From positions 1 to 64,000 of the forward strand of contig DAHWNZ010000005.1 in the NCBI GenBank assembly GCA_027339635.1: a stretch of 64,000 bases of DNA, written 5' to 3'. Below the pieces are notes generated by a model, which searched no databases, was not told the DNA's origin, and saw only the letters and a program-made list of their open reading frames with translations. Made by a program: the position numbers and the translations under genes. Positions 24,592 to 34,500 of this stretch are shown one piece after another. The stretch is from AG-12 sp027339635 (GTDB lineage: Bacteria > Chloroflexota > Dormibacteria > Aeolococcales > Bog-877). Position 1 is the first letter of the stretch; the number at the start of each line of letters is the position of its first letter.

Positions 24592-25974
24592 GTGGCAGCA
24601 GAGCGGCTCCAGCAGGCCGGCGGGTCTCCCAGGCCGCCCGCGGTGGGAGCCTTGCTTCGGCGACCCGACGTGGCTCGACTGGTGGCCGAGCACGGCCATG
24701 ATCGGGTGGTGCTTGCCCTGCGGGCCGCGGTCAACGAGCTGCGCGCGAGCCCGGACCAGCGCCCCACCCCTGCGGTTGCGGACCGGGTGAGCGAGAGGGC
24801 CACGGCACTTCTCGCCCGTGCTCCAGCGCGGCTGCGCCGGGTGATCAACGGCACCGGCATCATCATCCACACCAATCTTGGGCGTGCCCCCCTCAGCCAC
24901 GCCGCAGCCTACCACGCCGTGGAGATAGCGACCGGCTATTCCAACCTGGAGCTCGACCTGTCCACGGGACGAAGGGGAGATCGACACGGGCTGGTCTCGG
25001 AGCTGCTGTGTTCCCTGAGTGGTGCCGAGGCCGCTCTGGTGGTCAACAATGGCGCTGCGGCGGTTCTGCTTGCGCTGATCGCTCTCTGCCAGCGCCGGGA
25101 CGTGGTGGTCTCCCGTGGGGAGGCCATTGAAATCGGCGGGGGATTTCGAATTCCTGACATTCTGCGCCTGTCAGGAGCCCGGCTGGTCGAGGTCGGCACC
25201 ACCAACCGGACCAGGGTCGGGGACTATTTGAGCGCCAGCGGACCCCGCACCGCCGCCTGGCTGCGGGTGCATCAGTCCAACTTTCGCATGGATGGGTTCA
25301 CCGAGCGGGCGACCTTGAGCCAGCTGGCCGAGGCGGCCCACGAGCTCCAGCTACCACTGCTTGAAGATGTCGGCAGTGGTCTCGTCCCCGACAAGACCAA
25401 CGGTGTCAGAGCCGAGGACAGGCTGAAGGACAGCATCGCGGGAGGCGTCGACCTGCTGTTCTGCAGTGGGGACAAGCTGCTCGGCGCAAGCCAGGCTGGG
25501 ATCATACTCGGCCGCGAGGTTTTGGTGGACAAGCTCCGGCGCCATCCGATGGCGCGGGCCCTCCGCCCGGACAAATTGCAGCTGGCGGCGCTGGAGGAGA
25601 CCGTCCTGTGCCTGGGGACGCCCGACAGACTCGACGAGATCCCCGTCTGGAGGATGCTCAGAGCCAGCGAGCAGGAACTGCTCGCCAGGGCCAGCCGATG
25701 GGTCCAGGCTCTCGGAAACATGGGGGTGCCAGCCCAGGTGATCCCGCTGGCGGGAGGGGTCGGAGGGGGCACGACGCCGGGTGACCCCCTGCCCTCATAC
25801 GGGATCATTCTGAGAGTGGCGCGACCGGGGATGGCCCGGCGTCGTCTGCTCGCGGGGGACCCTCCCGTGCTGGCGCTGGAACGCGAGAACGGGCTGACGA
25901 TCGACGCCAGATGTGTCCTGGAAGCCGACGAGCCATCCCTGCTGAGGGCGCTGGCGTCGCTGTCGACGAAATAG
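24592..25974 (+). CDS. selA: L-seryl-tRNA(Sec) selenium transferase
   Basis: The 460-residue PLP enzyme that converts Ser-tRNA(Sec) to Sec-tRNA(Sec) using selenophosphate. Visible motifs are the N-terminal tRNA-binding region, RVINGTGIIIHTNLGRAPLS, VVNNGAAAVLLAL and the PLP-binding Lys295 in CSGDKLLGASQAGIILG. The length is normal for the bacterial decameric enzyme. The GTG start overlaps no upstream gene. selB starts within the stop codon (TAGTG), so selA and selB are translationally coupled. It works directly with selC upstream and selD downstream. Confidence 0.97.
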   Translation: MAAERLQQAGGSPRPPAVGALLRRPDVARLVAEHGHDRVVLALRAAVNELRASPDQRPTPAVADRVSERATALLARAPARLRRVINGTGIIIHTNLGRAPLSHAAAYHAVEIATGYSNLELDLSTGRRGDRHGLVSELLCSLSGAEAALVVNNGAAAVLLALIALCQRRDVVVSRGEAIEIGGGFRIPDILRLSGARLVEVGTTNRTRVGDYLSASGPRTAAWLRVHQSNFRMDGFTERATLSQLAEAAHELQLPLLEDVGSGLVPDKTNGVRAEDRLKDSIAGGVDLLFCSGDKLLGASQAGIILGREVLVDKLRRHPMARALRPDKLQLAALEETVLCLGTPDRLDEIPVWRMLRASEQELLARASRWVQALGNMGVPAQVIPLAGGVGGGTTPGDPLPSYGIILRVARPGMARRRLLAGDPPVLALERENGLTIDARCVLEADEPSLLRALASLSTK

Positions 25975-27875
25975 TGATCGAGCTGACCGTGGGCACCGCC
26001 GGGCATGTCGACCACGGCAAGACCGCTCTGGTGAAAGCCCTGACCGGGATCGACTGCGACACGACCGCCCAGGAGCGCGCCCGCAGCATGACCATGCAGC
26101 TCGGGTTCGCGTCCTGGACCCTGCCGTCGGGCCGGGAGGTATCCATCGTCGACGTGCCCGGCCACGAACGCTTCATCCGGACCATGGCGTTTGGCGCCCG
26201 TTCGATCGATCTGGCGCTGCTGTGCGTGGCCGTCGATGACGGGGTCATGCCCCAGACCAAGGAGCATCTGGCGGTTCTCCGACTCCTGGGTGTGCGCGAC
26301 GTGGTGGTGCTGCTGACCAAGGCCGACCTGGCTCCTGAACAGGTGCCTGCGCGCGCTGCTCAGACCGTCGATCTGGTGACCTCTTTGGGGCTCAACGCGG
26401 GGGCCTGGATAGCGTGCAGCGTGGTATCTGGAGTCGGATTGGACCAGGTGCCCATCGTTGTGGACTCGCAGCTGACGCGGCTGCCCGCACCTCTCGACCG
26501 GGGTCTGCCCAGGCTGCTGGTGGATAGGAGTTTCTCCCGTCCCGGTACCGGCACCGTGGTGACAGGCGTTCTCGATGGTGGCGGCCTGCACGTCGGCCAG
26601 GCGGTCGAGGTCTTCCCGAGCGCCAGGCCGGGTCGTGTTCATGGCCTCCAGCGCCGAGGAGTCTCGGTCAGGGAAGCGTCCGCCGGTGGGCGGCTGGCGG
26701 TTGCCCTACACTCGGTGGCGCTGGCCGACGTCCCCCGAGGCAGTGTTGTGGGCCTGCCTGGTTCAGGTCGCGGGGCCACGGCGGTCGACTGCGTGCTTGA
26801 TGTGCCTGCGGTGGGCTGCCGGGGTGTGCGCCAGGGGATGCATCTCGAGGTCCTGTGCGGCACCTCCAGCACCGCCGCCAGGCTCTGGCTGGCGGGAGAG
26901 GCGGAGCTTGCACCGGGGACCTCGGGCTATGCCCAGCTTCATCTTGAGAGCGCCATCTGGGCACTCCCGGGCGACCTCATGGTCCTGCGCGCGCCCGGCC
27001 CAGAGACTGTCCTCGGGGGCGCCATGGTCCTGGATGCCAATCCCAGGCGGCACCGCCGCTGGGGGACCGCGCCCCTCGACGGCTGGACGATTCGGGAGCG
27101 GCTGCTGCGCCAGGGAGATGTGCAAGGCTTGGACACTCTCTGCCACTTGGAGGTGACGAACAGCTCGCTGGGGCTTGAGGTGGAGGAGGTTGCTGGGCGG
27201 GTCGGCCTCGCTGCCGAACGGGTCAGGACCGCCCTGACGCGTCAGGCCGAAGAGGGGCAATTGGTCCGGGTCTCCGCCCGTTTCATGGCGCGGCAGAGGT
27301 GGCAGGGGATCTCGGCCACTGCCACCTCTGCCCTGGAGCAGTACGAACGCGAGCATCCGCTGGATCCCGGGATGCCTCGTCAACGCCTGGTCCAGCTCTT
27401 GGGACTTCCCCTTGGCCCAGTGGGAGAGGCGGGGTTGCGCCTATTGCAGGAGGGGGGGGCGCTGCGTCTTCAGGGACCGGTGGCAGCCTCGCCATCAAGA
27501 CCATCCGGCAATCGGCTGGCCGGTACCGCCGATCGGGTGCTCGCCGGGCTGCGGCACGCCGGGAGGACCCCACCGACCATGAATGAGCTTCGCCAGTGGG
27601 GCCTGACCAAGGAACTTCGGTCATACCTGATCCGCTCCGGGGCCGTGGTCGAATTGACTGCGGATCTGCTGTTCGAGGCGGACTCGTTTCGGCAGCTTGA
27701 GGCTGACCTCAGCAGCCTCCTGGAGGGCGCTGGTGCTCAGGGACTGACGGTCGCGGAGATACGCGACGGCCTGCACAGCAGCCGGCGCTCGGTTGTGCCA
27801 CTCTTGGAGAGGTGGGAACGGGAGGGCCGGGCGGAGCGCCACGGCGATCTGCACCGTTTGAAGAGGAGCTTGTGA
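25974..27875 (+). CDS. selB: Selenocysteine-specific elongation factor
   Basis: A 633-residue GTPase that delivers Sec-tRNA(Sec) to the ribosome at UGA codons marked by a SECIS hairpin. EF-Tu-like domains come first: G1 GHVDHGKT, G3 DVPGHE and G4 LTKAD. They are followed by beta-barrel domains and C-terminal winged helices (about residues 390-633) that bind SECIS. I chose GTG 25974, which overlaps the selA stop by one base and gives the usual start MIELTVGTAGHVDHG. The region normally reading RGxTIDLG is RSMTMQLG here, an unusual switch I segment. Its likely client is fdhA at 31526-34669. Confidence 0.96.
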   Translation: MIELTVGTAGHVDHGKTALVKALTGIDCDTTAQERARSMTMQLGFASWTLPSGREVSIVDVPGHERFIRTMAFGARSIDLALLCVAVDDGVMPQTKEHLAVLRLLGVRDVVVLLTKADLAPEQVPARAAQTVDLVTSLGLNAGAWIACSVVSGVGLDQVPIVVDSQLTRLPAPLDRGLPRLLVDRSFSRPGTGTVVTGVLDGGGLHVGQAVEVFPSARPGRVHGLQRRGVSVREASAGGRLAVALHSVALADVPRGSVVGLPGSGRGATAVDCVLDVPAVGCRGVRQGMHLEVLCGTSSTAARLWLAGEAELAPGTSGYAQLHLESAIWALPGDLMVLRAPGPETVLGGAMVLDANPRRHRRWGTAPLDGWTIRERLLRQGDVQGLDTLCHLEVTNSSLGLEVEEVAGRVGLAAERVRTALTRQAEEGQLVRVSARFMARQRWQGISATATSALEQYEREHPLDPGMPRQRLVQLLGLPLGPVGEAGLRLLQEGGALRLQGPVAASPSRPSGNRLAGTADRVLAGLRHAGRTPPTMNELRQWGLTKELRSYLIRSGAVVELTADLLFEADSFRQLEADLSSLLEGAGAQGLTVAEIRDGLHSSRRSVVPLLERWEREGRAERHGDLHRLKRSL

Positions 27876-28909
27876 AATTGGATTCCCCACGACTGACTCA
27901 GCTGACGGGCCAGGGGGGCTGCTCCGCCAAGATAGCGCAGGCGGACCTGGCCGCCATCCTGGGTGGCATCGCGACTTTGGCCGGCGACGACCTGCTGGTC
28001 TCGGCCGAGGCTATGGATGACGCCGCGGTGTACCGGATCTCCGAGGACCTGGCCCTGGTTGCAACCACCGACTTCTTCCCGCCTCCGCTCGACAATCCCC
28101 GCGACTACGGGGCGGTCGCCACCGCGAACGCGCTCTCGGATGTCTACGCGATGGGAGGAAGCCCCCTGCTGCTCTTGAACCTGGTGGGATATGACCTCGC
28201 CAACTTGCCAGGGGAGACCCTGCGCCAGATCCTGGAGGGGGGAGCTGAGATCGCCGCCGAAGCCAGGTGCGCCGTGGCGGGCGGGCATTCGATCAGAAGT
28301 GCCGAGCCCCTGTTCGGATGTGCCGTGGTCGGCAGAGTCGACCCTCGCCGCATGGTGACAAATGCCGGGGCCAATGTTGGCGACGTGGTATTCCTGACCA
28401 AGCCCCTGGGGACCGGGGTGATCCTCAACGCCCATCGGCAGGGAGCTGTTGACGAGTCCACTTTGAGCGGCGCCGTCGCATCCATGCGCCAGTTGAACCG
28501 AGGCGCTGCCGAAGCGATGGTGACATCTGGGGCGCATGCCGCCACCGATGTCACGGGATTCGGGTTGATGGGGCACGCGGCCAACCTCGCCCGGGCTTCG
28601 GGGGTCCGAATCGCGATCAACGCTTCGGCCCTGCCGCTTCTGCCCGGAGCCAGGGACATGGTGCGGGCCGGCCACGTGCCCGGGGGCACGAGGCGGAACC
28701 TGGAACTTGCCCGCAAGGAGAGCGGAATCGGCGGCGGGCTCGACCCCGAGACGGTACTGCTCTCCTGCGACGCGCAGACCAGCGGGGGCCTCCTGGTCAC
28801 TCTCTCGCAGGAGAGCGCTCAGGAATTCGCAGCACTCAGCCTGGGGGCGACCAGGATCGGGGAGGTCCTGCCCTGGCTTCCCGGGGATCCGCCGGTGGAC
28901 CTCCTGTGA
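27872..28909 (+). CDS. selD: Selenide, water dikinase (selenophosphate synthetase)
   Basis: The 345-residue AIR synthetase-fold enzyme that makes selenophosphate from selenide and ATP. The active-site segment GQGGCSAKI places Cys17 and Lys20 exactly as in the Escherichia coli enzyme, while the second Cys (19) is Ala. Further motifs are TTDFFPPPLDNPRDYGAVA, NALSDVYAMGG, AGGHSI and ATDVTGFGLMGH. It is a Cys-type SelD, not itself a selenoprotein. The GTG at 27872 overlaps the selB stop by four bases (AAGAGGAG just upstream), and a TTG at 27878 with better spacing is an alternative. It is third in selABD. Confidence 0.96.
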   Translation: MKLDSPRLTQLTGQGGCSAKIAQADLAAILGGIATLAGDDLLVSAEAMDDAAVYRISEDLALVATTDFFPPPLDNPRDYGAVATANALSDVYAMGGSPLLLLNLVGYDLANLPGETLRQILEGGAEIAAEARCAVAGGHSIRSAEPLFGCAVVGRVDPRRMVTNAGANVGDVVFLTKPLGTGVILNAHRQGAVDESTLSGAVASMRQLNRGAAEAMVTSGAHAATDVTGFGLMGHAANLARASGVRIAINASALPLLPGARDMVRAGHVPGGTRRNLELARKESGIGGGLDPETVLLSCDAQTSGGLLVTLSQESAQEFAALSLGATRIGEVLPWLPGDPPVDLL

Positions 28910-28910
28910 C

Positions 28911-29066
28911 TCAGCGGCGCGAGACTCCGGCCCGGAGAAGATGCATGGCAGCCAGCGCGCGCCGTCGCATCACTCCATCCGAGAAGGTGCGCCGCCGCCG
29001 TGGGGTCTCGCCAAGAAGTTCCCTGGTCCGATCGTCGGTGAGTTGTTGAACCATGCTGGGGTTCAT
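28911..29066 (-). CDS. Small basic protein divergent from the CGNR regulator
   Basis: A 51-residue, Arg-rich protein of unknown function (MNPSMVQQLTDDRTREL at its start, RRRRTFSDGVMRRRALAAM in the middle). An AGGAG nine bases upstream of the ATG at 29066 supports translation. It is convergent with selD (stop codons two bases apart) and divergent from the CGNR regulator, whose promoter lies in the shared upstream region. Small Arg-rich proteins beside regulators are common in Actinobacteria. I cannot assign a role. Confidence 0.6.
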   Translation of the reverse strand: MNPSMVQQLTDDRTRELLGETPRRRRTFSDGVMRRRALAAMHLLRAGVSRR

Positions 29067-29092
29067 ATGAGGATCTCCTCTGTAACTTGTTA

Positions 29093-29121
29093 TTGACAAC
29101 TAGCCAGTAACAGAATACCAT
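29093..29121 (+). promoter_or_regulatory. Consensus promoter of the CGNR gene
   Basis: Perfect TTGACA at 29093-29098, a 17-base spacer and TACCAT at 29116-29121. The start site would be near 29128, leaving a leader of about 13 bases without a Shine-Dalgarno. The AT-rich patch is atypical for this window and contains the short inverted repeat TTGT/ACAA around the -35, a possible operator. Confidence 0.7.
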
Positions 29122-29140
29122 ACCTGCTCTAACCAGTCAA

Positions 29141-29809
29141 ATGAATTTTGATAGTTACACCGACCTTGGCGTCGAGGCTGCAGCGCATTTGGCAAATGCT
29201 CTGACCAGCGGATTCGCGAGGGGGCGCGCGTCATCCATCCCGGAGAGGGGCGATGAGAGGATGGAACTGGCCCGTTCCACGGAGGCCGCGATCTGGGGAC
29301 GCACCGGGCCGATGTCGCCCCACGACTCGGAGGGGCTGTACCGGCTGGCGGCTCGGCTGCGTGAGGTCTTCGAGGCCGCCGCGGTTTCCGATTCGGACCG
29401 GGTCGCCTCGCTGATCAACTCGCTGTTGCGCGACTACCATGCGGCACCTCAGCTCGCCAGTCACGACGGGGAGCCCTGGCATCTCCACTTCCACAGCCAG
29501 GAGAAGGAGGCAGGGCGAGCCCAGGCCCGCGGGGCAACCTGCGCCACCGCGCTGGCGATAGTGGTCGGCACCGGCGGCATGGGCCGCCTGGGCATCTGCT
29601 GCGCCAACCGTTGCGACAGGGTGTTCATCGACACCTCTCGCAACGGCTCCAAGCGCTTCTGCAGTCAGACCTGCCTCGGGCGCCAGAAGGTGGCTTCCTT
29701 CAGGGCCCGGCACGCGGCCGGTTCGGAGGGCAAGGGCCAGCCAGCCGTCGCGGCGGGCTCAAGACTGGTTGCCGACCCCGCTCAGGAGGAGCTAGGAGCG
29801 GACCTCTGA
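29141..29809 (+). CDS. CGNR zinc-finger (ABATE-domain) regulator
   Basis: A 222-residue putative transcription factor. The N-terminal ABATE-like helical region (about 1-130) has NALTSG, with SEGLYRLAARLREVFEAAA, and the C-terminal CGNR zinc finger is CCANRCDRVFIDTSRNG followed by KRFCSQTCLGRQKVASFRAR. The canonical CGNR tetrapeptide appears as CANR. Such proteins are thought to respond to small-molecule or stress signals in Actinobacteria. It lies between the sel genes and the formate dehydrogenase operon, overlapping the end of the nrfD-like gene by 28 bases. It may therefore control one or both, although this is only positional. The last 35 residues are variable. Confidence 0.88.
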   Translation: MNFDSYTDLGVEAAAHLANALTSGFARGRASSIPERGDERMELARSTEAAIWGRTGPMSPHDSEGLYRLAARLREVFEAAAVSDSDRVASLINSLLRDYHAAPQLASHDGEPWHLHFHSQEKEAGRAQARGATCATALAIVVGTGGMGRLGICCANRCDRVFIDTSRNGSKRFCSQTCLGRQKVASFRARHAAGSEGKGQPAVAAGSRLVADPAQEELGADL

Positions 29810-30672
29810 CCGTCGACAACGTAGCGCGGATCCGCTGCTGACTGAAACCCGGCGCGATAGATGGCGAGCCGGAGGGCGGCCGAGCCGCCAAGGCTCAGGA
29901 TGCCCCCCGCGACGGCGGCCGTGCGGCTCCTCCTGCCAAGGGTCAGGGCGACCGCCGCCCCCAGCAGTGAACTGGTGCGCTGCCAGGTGTTGAGTCGCCC
30001 GGCCGGCCCCTCGGAATAGGGCTCCCCGAGATGCCCCAGATGGCGCTCCATGGCGAAGAAGGCCGCCTGCTCCAGGGCTGTGCCGGCCACCACCATCAGC
30101 CGCGCGGGCTTCGCCTCATGAACCGAGGTGGTGACGCAGAGGGCGCCGCCGGCAGCTGCCACGGAGCTGCCGGAGAAGACGAAGGGCAGCAGGTGACGCG
30201 CGGAACGCCACACCGGGTTGGCGGTATCGCCCAGCAGCACTGCCGTGTAGGTCGACAGGATCGGGCCCAGGGACCCGGCTGTGAGGGACGCCGCCCCCCC
30301 TGCCGCCTGTGGCAATCCGAGGATGTCCGCGGCCTCCGCAGCGGCCAGGGCGCTGCCGAATCCGGCCAGTGTCCAGCTGCCGAGGCTCATGGGCGAGGTG
30401 GGGCGGATCACCCGGAGCATATTGAGAAAGCGGGCGGGGCGGCCGAGGTCGGATATCAGCAGGGCTGGGCTTATCATGGCTCCCGCCAGGGCCAGCCGGC
30501 GGGCTCGGCGCTCCAACTTGACTTGCCGGGTCCATCGGGCCGCCATCGCCGCCGATGCCAGAGCGCCGGAGGTGCCCCCGACAAAGAAGTACCAGGGGAC
30601 CTCCTGGGTCCACGCGGGTCGCTTCACTATGGGCAGCCCGTAGTAGGACCTGGGTTCGGCCGCAGGTACCAT
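29782..30672 (-). CDS. NrfD/PsrC-like membrane subunit of formate dehydrogenase
   Basis: A 296-residue hydrophobic protein with about eight membrane segments, similar to the NrfD/polysulfide reductase family that exchanges electrons with quinones. Typical features are YYGLPIVKRPAWTQEVPWYFFVGGTSG at the start and ISDLGRPARFLNMLRV. I chose ATG 30672, which has GGGGAG six bases upstream and starts 29 bases after the fdhB stop. A further 35 upstream residues in frame overlap fdhB and are not membrane-like. It replaces the cytochrome b subunit (FdnI) used in enterobacteria. Confidence 0.88.
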   Translation of the reverse strand: MVPAAEPRSYYGLPIVKRPAWTQEVPWYFFVGGTSGALASAAMAARWTRQVKLERRARRLALAGAMISPALLISDLGRPARFLNMLRVIRPTSPMSLGSWTLAGFGSALAAAEAADILGLPQAAGGAASLTAGSLGPILSTYTAVLLGDTANPVWRSARHLLPFVFSGSSVAAAGGALCVTTSVHEAKPARLMVVAGTALEQAAFFAMERHLGHLGEPYSEGPAGRLNTWQRTSSLLGAAVALTLGRRSRTAAVAGGILSLGGSAALRLAIYRAGFQSAADPRYVVDGQRSAPSSS

Positions 30673-30701
30673 GGCCCGCTCCCCGTTCCCCTTACCAGGG
30701 C

Positions 30702-31529
30702 TCAAGGGCGCCCCCTGCCCACGGCGCCGAGTACGCTGCCCAAGAGCATCCCGGCCGCGATCGAGGCCGCGCCCCACATCGTCAGCAGATCGCGGCGGCG
30801 ATATGAGGGTGCCGGAGGCATCCCGTACACCTCGGGTCGATCCAAGAGCAGGAAGAAGGCTCCGAAGCCACCAACTCCATCGTTCGGGTCGGCGCCGTAA
30901 AGCCTCGCCCCGTCACCGCCAGCCTGAGCCTTCACCTCCGCCAGGCGCCCCTCCGCGCGATCTCGCAACTCGTCGAGGGGGCCGAACTGGATCGACTCGG
31001 TGGGGCATGCCTTGGCGCAGGCGGGCTTGTCTCCCACCTTGAGGCGGTCGTAGCAGAGCGTGCACTTGAAGGCTCGCCCGTCGTCGGCGCGGCGCTCTAT
31101 CACCCCGAATGGGCAGGCTGAAACGCAGTAGCCGCAGCCGTTGCAGACGTCGTCCTGGACCACCACGGTGCCGTACTCGGTGCGGAATATGGCTCCTGTG
31201 GGGCAGACCTCCAGGCAGGCTGCCCTGGTGCAGTGCTTGCAGACGTCCGAGCTCATAAGCCACTGGAGATTGCTGGGCCCGTCGGGGCGGACCCGCTCCA
31301 CGAAGGCGACGTGTCTCCAGCTGTTGGCCCCCAGGCGCAGGGTGTTGTCGTAGGAGTTGCCCGACCACGTGGGGTCGACATCGGGAACCCCGTTCCACTC
31401 CTTGCACGCCACCTCGCAAGCCTTGCAGCCGATGCAGATCGAGGTGTCTGTGAAAAACCCCATGCGGGTCCCTCCCGGCTGCCACATCGGCAGCGGTGTG
31501 GTGACCCGGCGGCCGGAGCTTGCCGTCAT
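30702..31529 (-). CDS. fdhB: Formate dehydrogenase iron-sulfur subunit
   Basis: A 275-residue electron-transfer protein with four [4Fe-4S] cluster motifs: CIGCKACEVACKEWNG, CKHCTRAACLEVCPTGAIF, CNGCGYCVSACPFGVIE and CTLCYDRLKVGDKPACAKACPTESI. A C-terminal hydrophobic anchor (LLTMWGAASIAAGMLLGSVLGAV) follows. It would pass electrons from FdhA to the NrfD-like membrane subunit. The start overlaps the fdhA stop by four bases. No Tat signal is seen, in line with FdhA lacking one. Confidence 0.95.
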   Translation of the reverse strand: MTASSGRRVTTPLPMWQPGGTRMGFFTDTSICIGCKACEVACKEWNGVPDVDPTWSGNSYDNTLRLGANSWRHVAFVERVRPDGPSNLQWLMSSDVCKHCTRAACLEVCPTGAIFRTEYGTVVVQDDVCNGCGYCVSACPFGVIERRADDGRAFKCTLCYDRLKVGDKPACAKACPTESIQFGPLDELRDRAEGRLAEVKAQAGGDGARLYGADPNDGVGGFGAFFLLLDRPEVYGMPPAPSYRRRDLLTMWGAASIAAGMLLGSVLGAVGRGRP

Positions 31530-34500
31530 GTGAAGCCTCCGCGGGAGCGTCGCCCCGGTCTGATATCGCAGGTAGCCGCCTTGACCTCCTGAATGTGGAC
31601 GTTGGGATCAAGCACCAAGGGGAACACATCGTTGGCGGAGTCGCCGCGGACCAAGCCCCGGCTGCCCCAGTGATACGGGAGCCCGACCTGGTGGAGCATC
31701 CTGCCACCCACCCGCAGGGCCTTCACCCTGGGGGTCACCAGGACGCGCGCCTCGATGCTCGCGCGTCTGGTCACTATGGTGGCCCAGCCTCCCGGCCGCA
31801 GGCCCCGCTCCTCGGCCAGCTCGGGACTGACTTCGCAGAACATCTCGGGCTGGAGCTGGCTCAACCGGGCCAGAAACCTGCTCATCCCGCCGGCCGTGTG
31901 GTGCTCCGTCAAGCGGTAGGTCGTCATGACGAACGGGAAGGCATCGCTACCCTCCTCTCCGGCGGTCGGATGATACGGGTTGTCAGAGCGCTGGAACACC
32001 TGCCGGGCAGGGTTGCGGGCCTGCTCGTACAGCGCGTTGCCGACCGGCGATTCGTGAGGCTCGAAGTGGGTCGGCAGCGGCCCATCCACCAAGCCGCTGG
32101 GGGCGAACAACCACCCCCGTCCATCGGCCTGCATGATGAACGGACGATCTCCCGCCAGCGCATTCTCCGCCCTCGCTCCGGCCCCGGGGTGGTAGTCGGG
32201 ACGCCGGTCCACCGGGAAGTCGGGAGTGTCCGGACCACTCCACCGGCCGGCTTGCTCATCCCACTCGATGTACCGCTTGCGCTCGGACCAGGGGTTGCCC
32301 TCTGGGTCCGCGGAGGCGCGGTTGTAGAGGATCCGCCGGTTCATCGGCCAGGCCCATCCCCACTCCAGGGCAACCCAGTTCTGCTCCCAATGGGGTCGAC
32401 GCCGGGCCGTCTGATTGCTCCCACCCGCGAAAGCTCCGGCATAGATCCAGCAACCGCAGGTGGTGGACCCGTCGCCCTTGACCGCCCCGAGACCGGGGAG
32501 CTCCTCGCCGGTGGAGGTGAAGCCGGAGATCTCCCGAAGCACCTCTGCCGCCTCAGGCTCGCCGGTGTCGGTCAATTGGTATTCCCAGGCCAGGTCCAGG
32601 ATCGCGCGATCGCGGGGATCCGCCGACTGAGCGAGCCTCTCCCTGATACGGCGGCCCAGCCAGTAGGAGAACCAGAGCTCCGAGCGACAGTCACCCCGGG
32701 GCTCCACAGCCTTGTCCCGCCACTGCAGCAGCCGCTGGGTGTTGGTGAACGACCCATCCTTCTCCGTGTGAGCTGCGGCCGGCATGAAGAAGACCTCCGT
32801 GCCGATGTCCTGCGACCGGACCTCCCCGGAGGCGACCTCGGGAGAGTCGTACCAGAAGCTGGCGGTCTCGATCTCGTAAAGGTCGCGGACGACCAGCCAG
32901 TCGAGGTTGCGCAGTCCCTGCCGGTGGAGGCGCCCATGCGCCGAGCCCACGGCGGGGTTCTCGCCCAGGACGAAGAACCCCCTCACGGAGCCGTCGACCA
33001 TTCCCAGCGTGCTCTGGTAGGTGGAGTGATCTCCCGTGAGCCGATGGAGGTGGCCAAAGCAGTACTGGTTGGCCTCGGTGGCGGCATCTCCGAAGTAGGC
33101 TTTGAGCAGGGAGACCAGGTAGCTCCTGAGGTTGCCCCAGTAGCCCCCGGCGCTGCCGCCATTGCGGGCGCAGAACTCCTGGAGCTCGGCGGGATCATCG
33201 ACCTTTGGGACAGGGATGTAGCCGGGCAGCACATCGAACAGGGTGGCGATGTCCGTTGCCCCCTGGATGTTGGCGTGGCCGCGAAGGGCCAGGATCCCTC
33301 CCCCGGGACGGCCCATGTTCCCGAGCAGCAGTTGGAGAATCGATGCGGTGCGGATGAACTGAGCGCCGGCCGTGTGCTGAGTCCAGCCCACGGCGTAAAC
33401 GAAGGCCGTGGTGCGGTCGCGCCCGGAGTTGCCACAGATGGTCCGGGCCAGCTTCAAGAACTCTTCCTGGGAGACTCCCGTCACGCGCTCCACCAGCTCC
33501 GGGGTGTAGCGCGAAAAGTGGCGGCGGAGAAGCTGGAACACGCAGCGCGGATGCTCCAGGGAGGGGTCCTCATGCAGCGCTGCCCCGCTGACAACTCCCG
33601 CCTGCACGTCGGCAGTCGGTGCACTGCGCTGCCCTGCGGCAGCCTGGACGACCGAGCCCTGGTACTGCCAGGTCGAGTTGTCGTAGCGCCCCTCCAGCTC
33701 GTTCCAGCCGGAGAAGAATCCGTCCAGGTCCTCCGTGTCCAGGAAGTGTTCGTCGATGATGGTGGCGGCGTTGGTGTACTTCCTCACGTACTCGTCGAAG
33801 TAGAGCTGGTTCTCCAGCACGAAGTGGATCAGGCCCCCCAGAAAGGCTATATCGCTGCCCGCCCGGATGGAGAGGTGCTGGTCCGCCAGCGCGCTGGTGC
33901 GGGTGAAGCGCGGGTCGACATGAACCAAGACGCCTCCCTTGCGCTTGGCCTCCACCACCCACTGGAATGCGACCGGATGGCACTCTGCCATGTTCGAACC
34001 CATGACCACTATGCAGTCGGAGTTCTGGAGGTCTCCCGGGAAGGTGGTTGCTCCACCTCTACCGAACGAGGTTCCCAGACCGGGAACAGTGGCCGAGTGT
34101 CATATTCGGGCCTGGTTTTCCACCTGTACCACGCCCAGCCCCACCATCAACTTGCGCCAGAGGTAGTTTTCCTCGTTGTCGATGGTGGCCCCGCCCAGGC
34201 TTGCGATCCCCATGGTCCTGCGTAGCGGTCGGCCCTTGTCGTCACGCTCCTCGAACGTGTCGCGTCTGGTCTGGATGACCCGGTCCGCGATCATGTCCAT
34301 GGCCGTATCCAGCGGAAGCTCCTCCCAAGCAGTCCCGTGGGGCCGCCGGTACTTCACCTTGAGCTCCCTCATGGGGCTGTTGACGAGCTCCATGCTGGCG
34401 GAGCCCTTGGGGCAGAGCCGGCCCCGGGACAGCGGGCTCGCGGGGTCCCCCTCGATCTGCTCCACCCGGCCGTCCTTGACGAAGACCAACTGGCCGCAAC

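Noticed and set aside
31520..34225. A 901-codon open frame on the plus strand opposite fdhA
   Set aside because: It mirrors fdhA exactly and has no motifs; long antisense frames are expected in GC-rich genes. The same applies to the 365-codon frame opposite hppA at 11670-12767.
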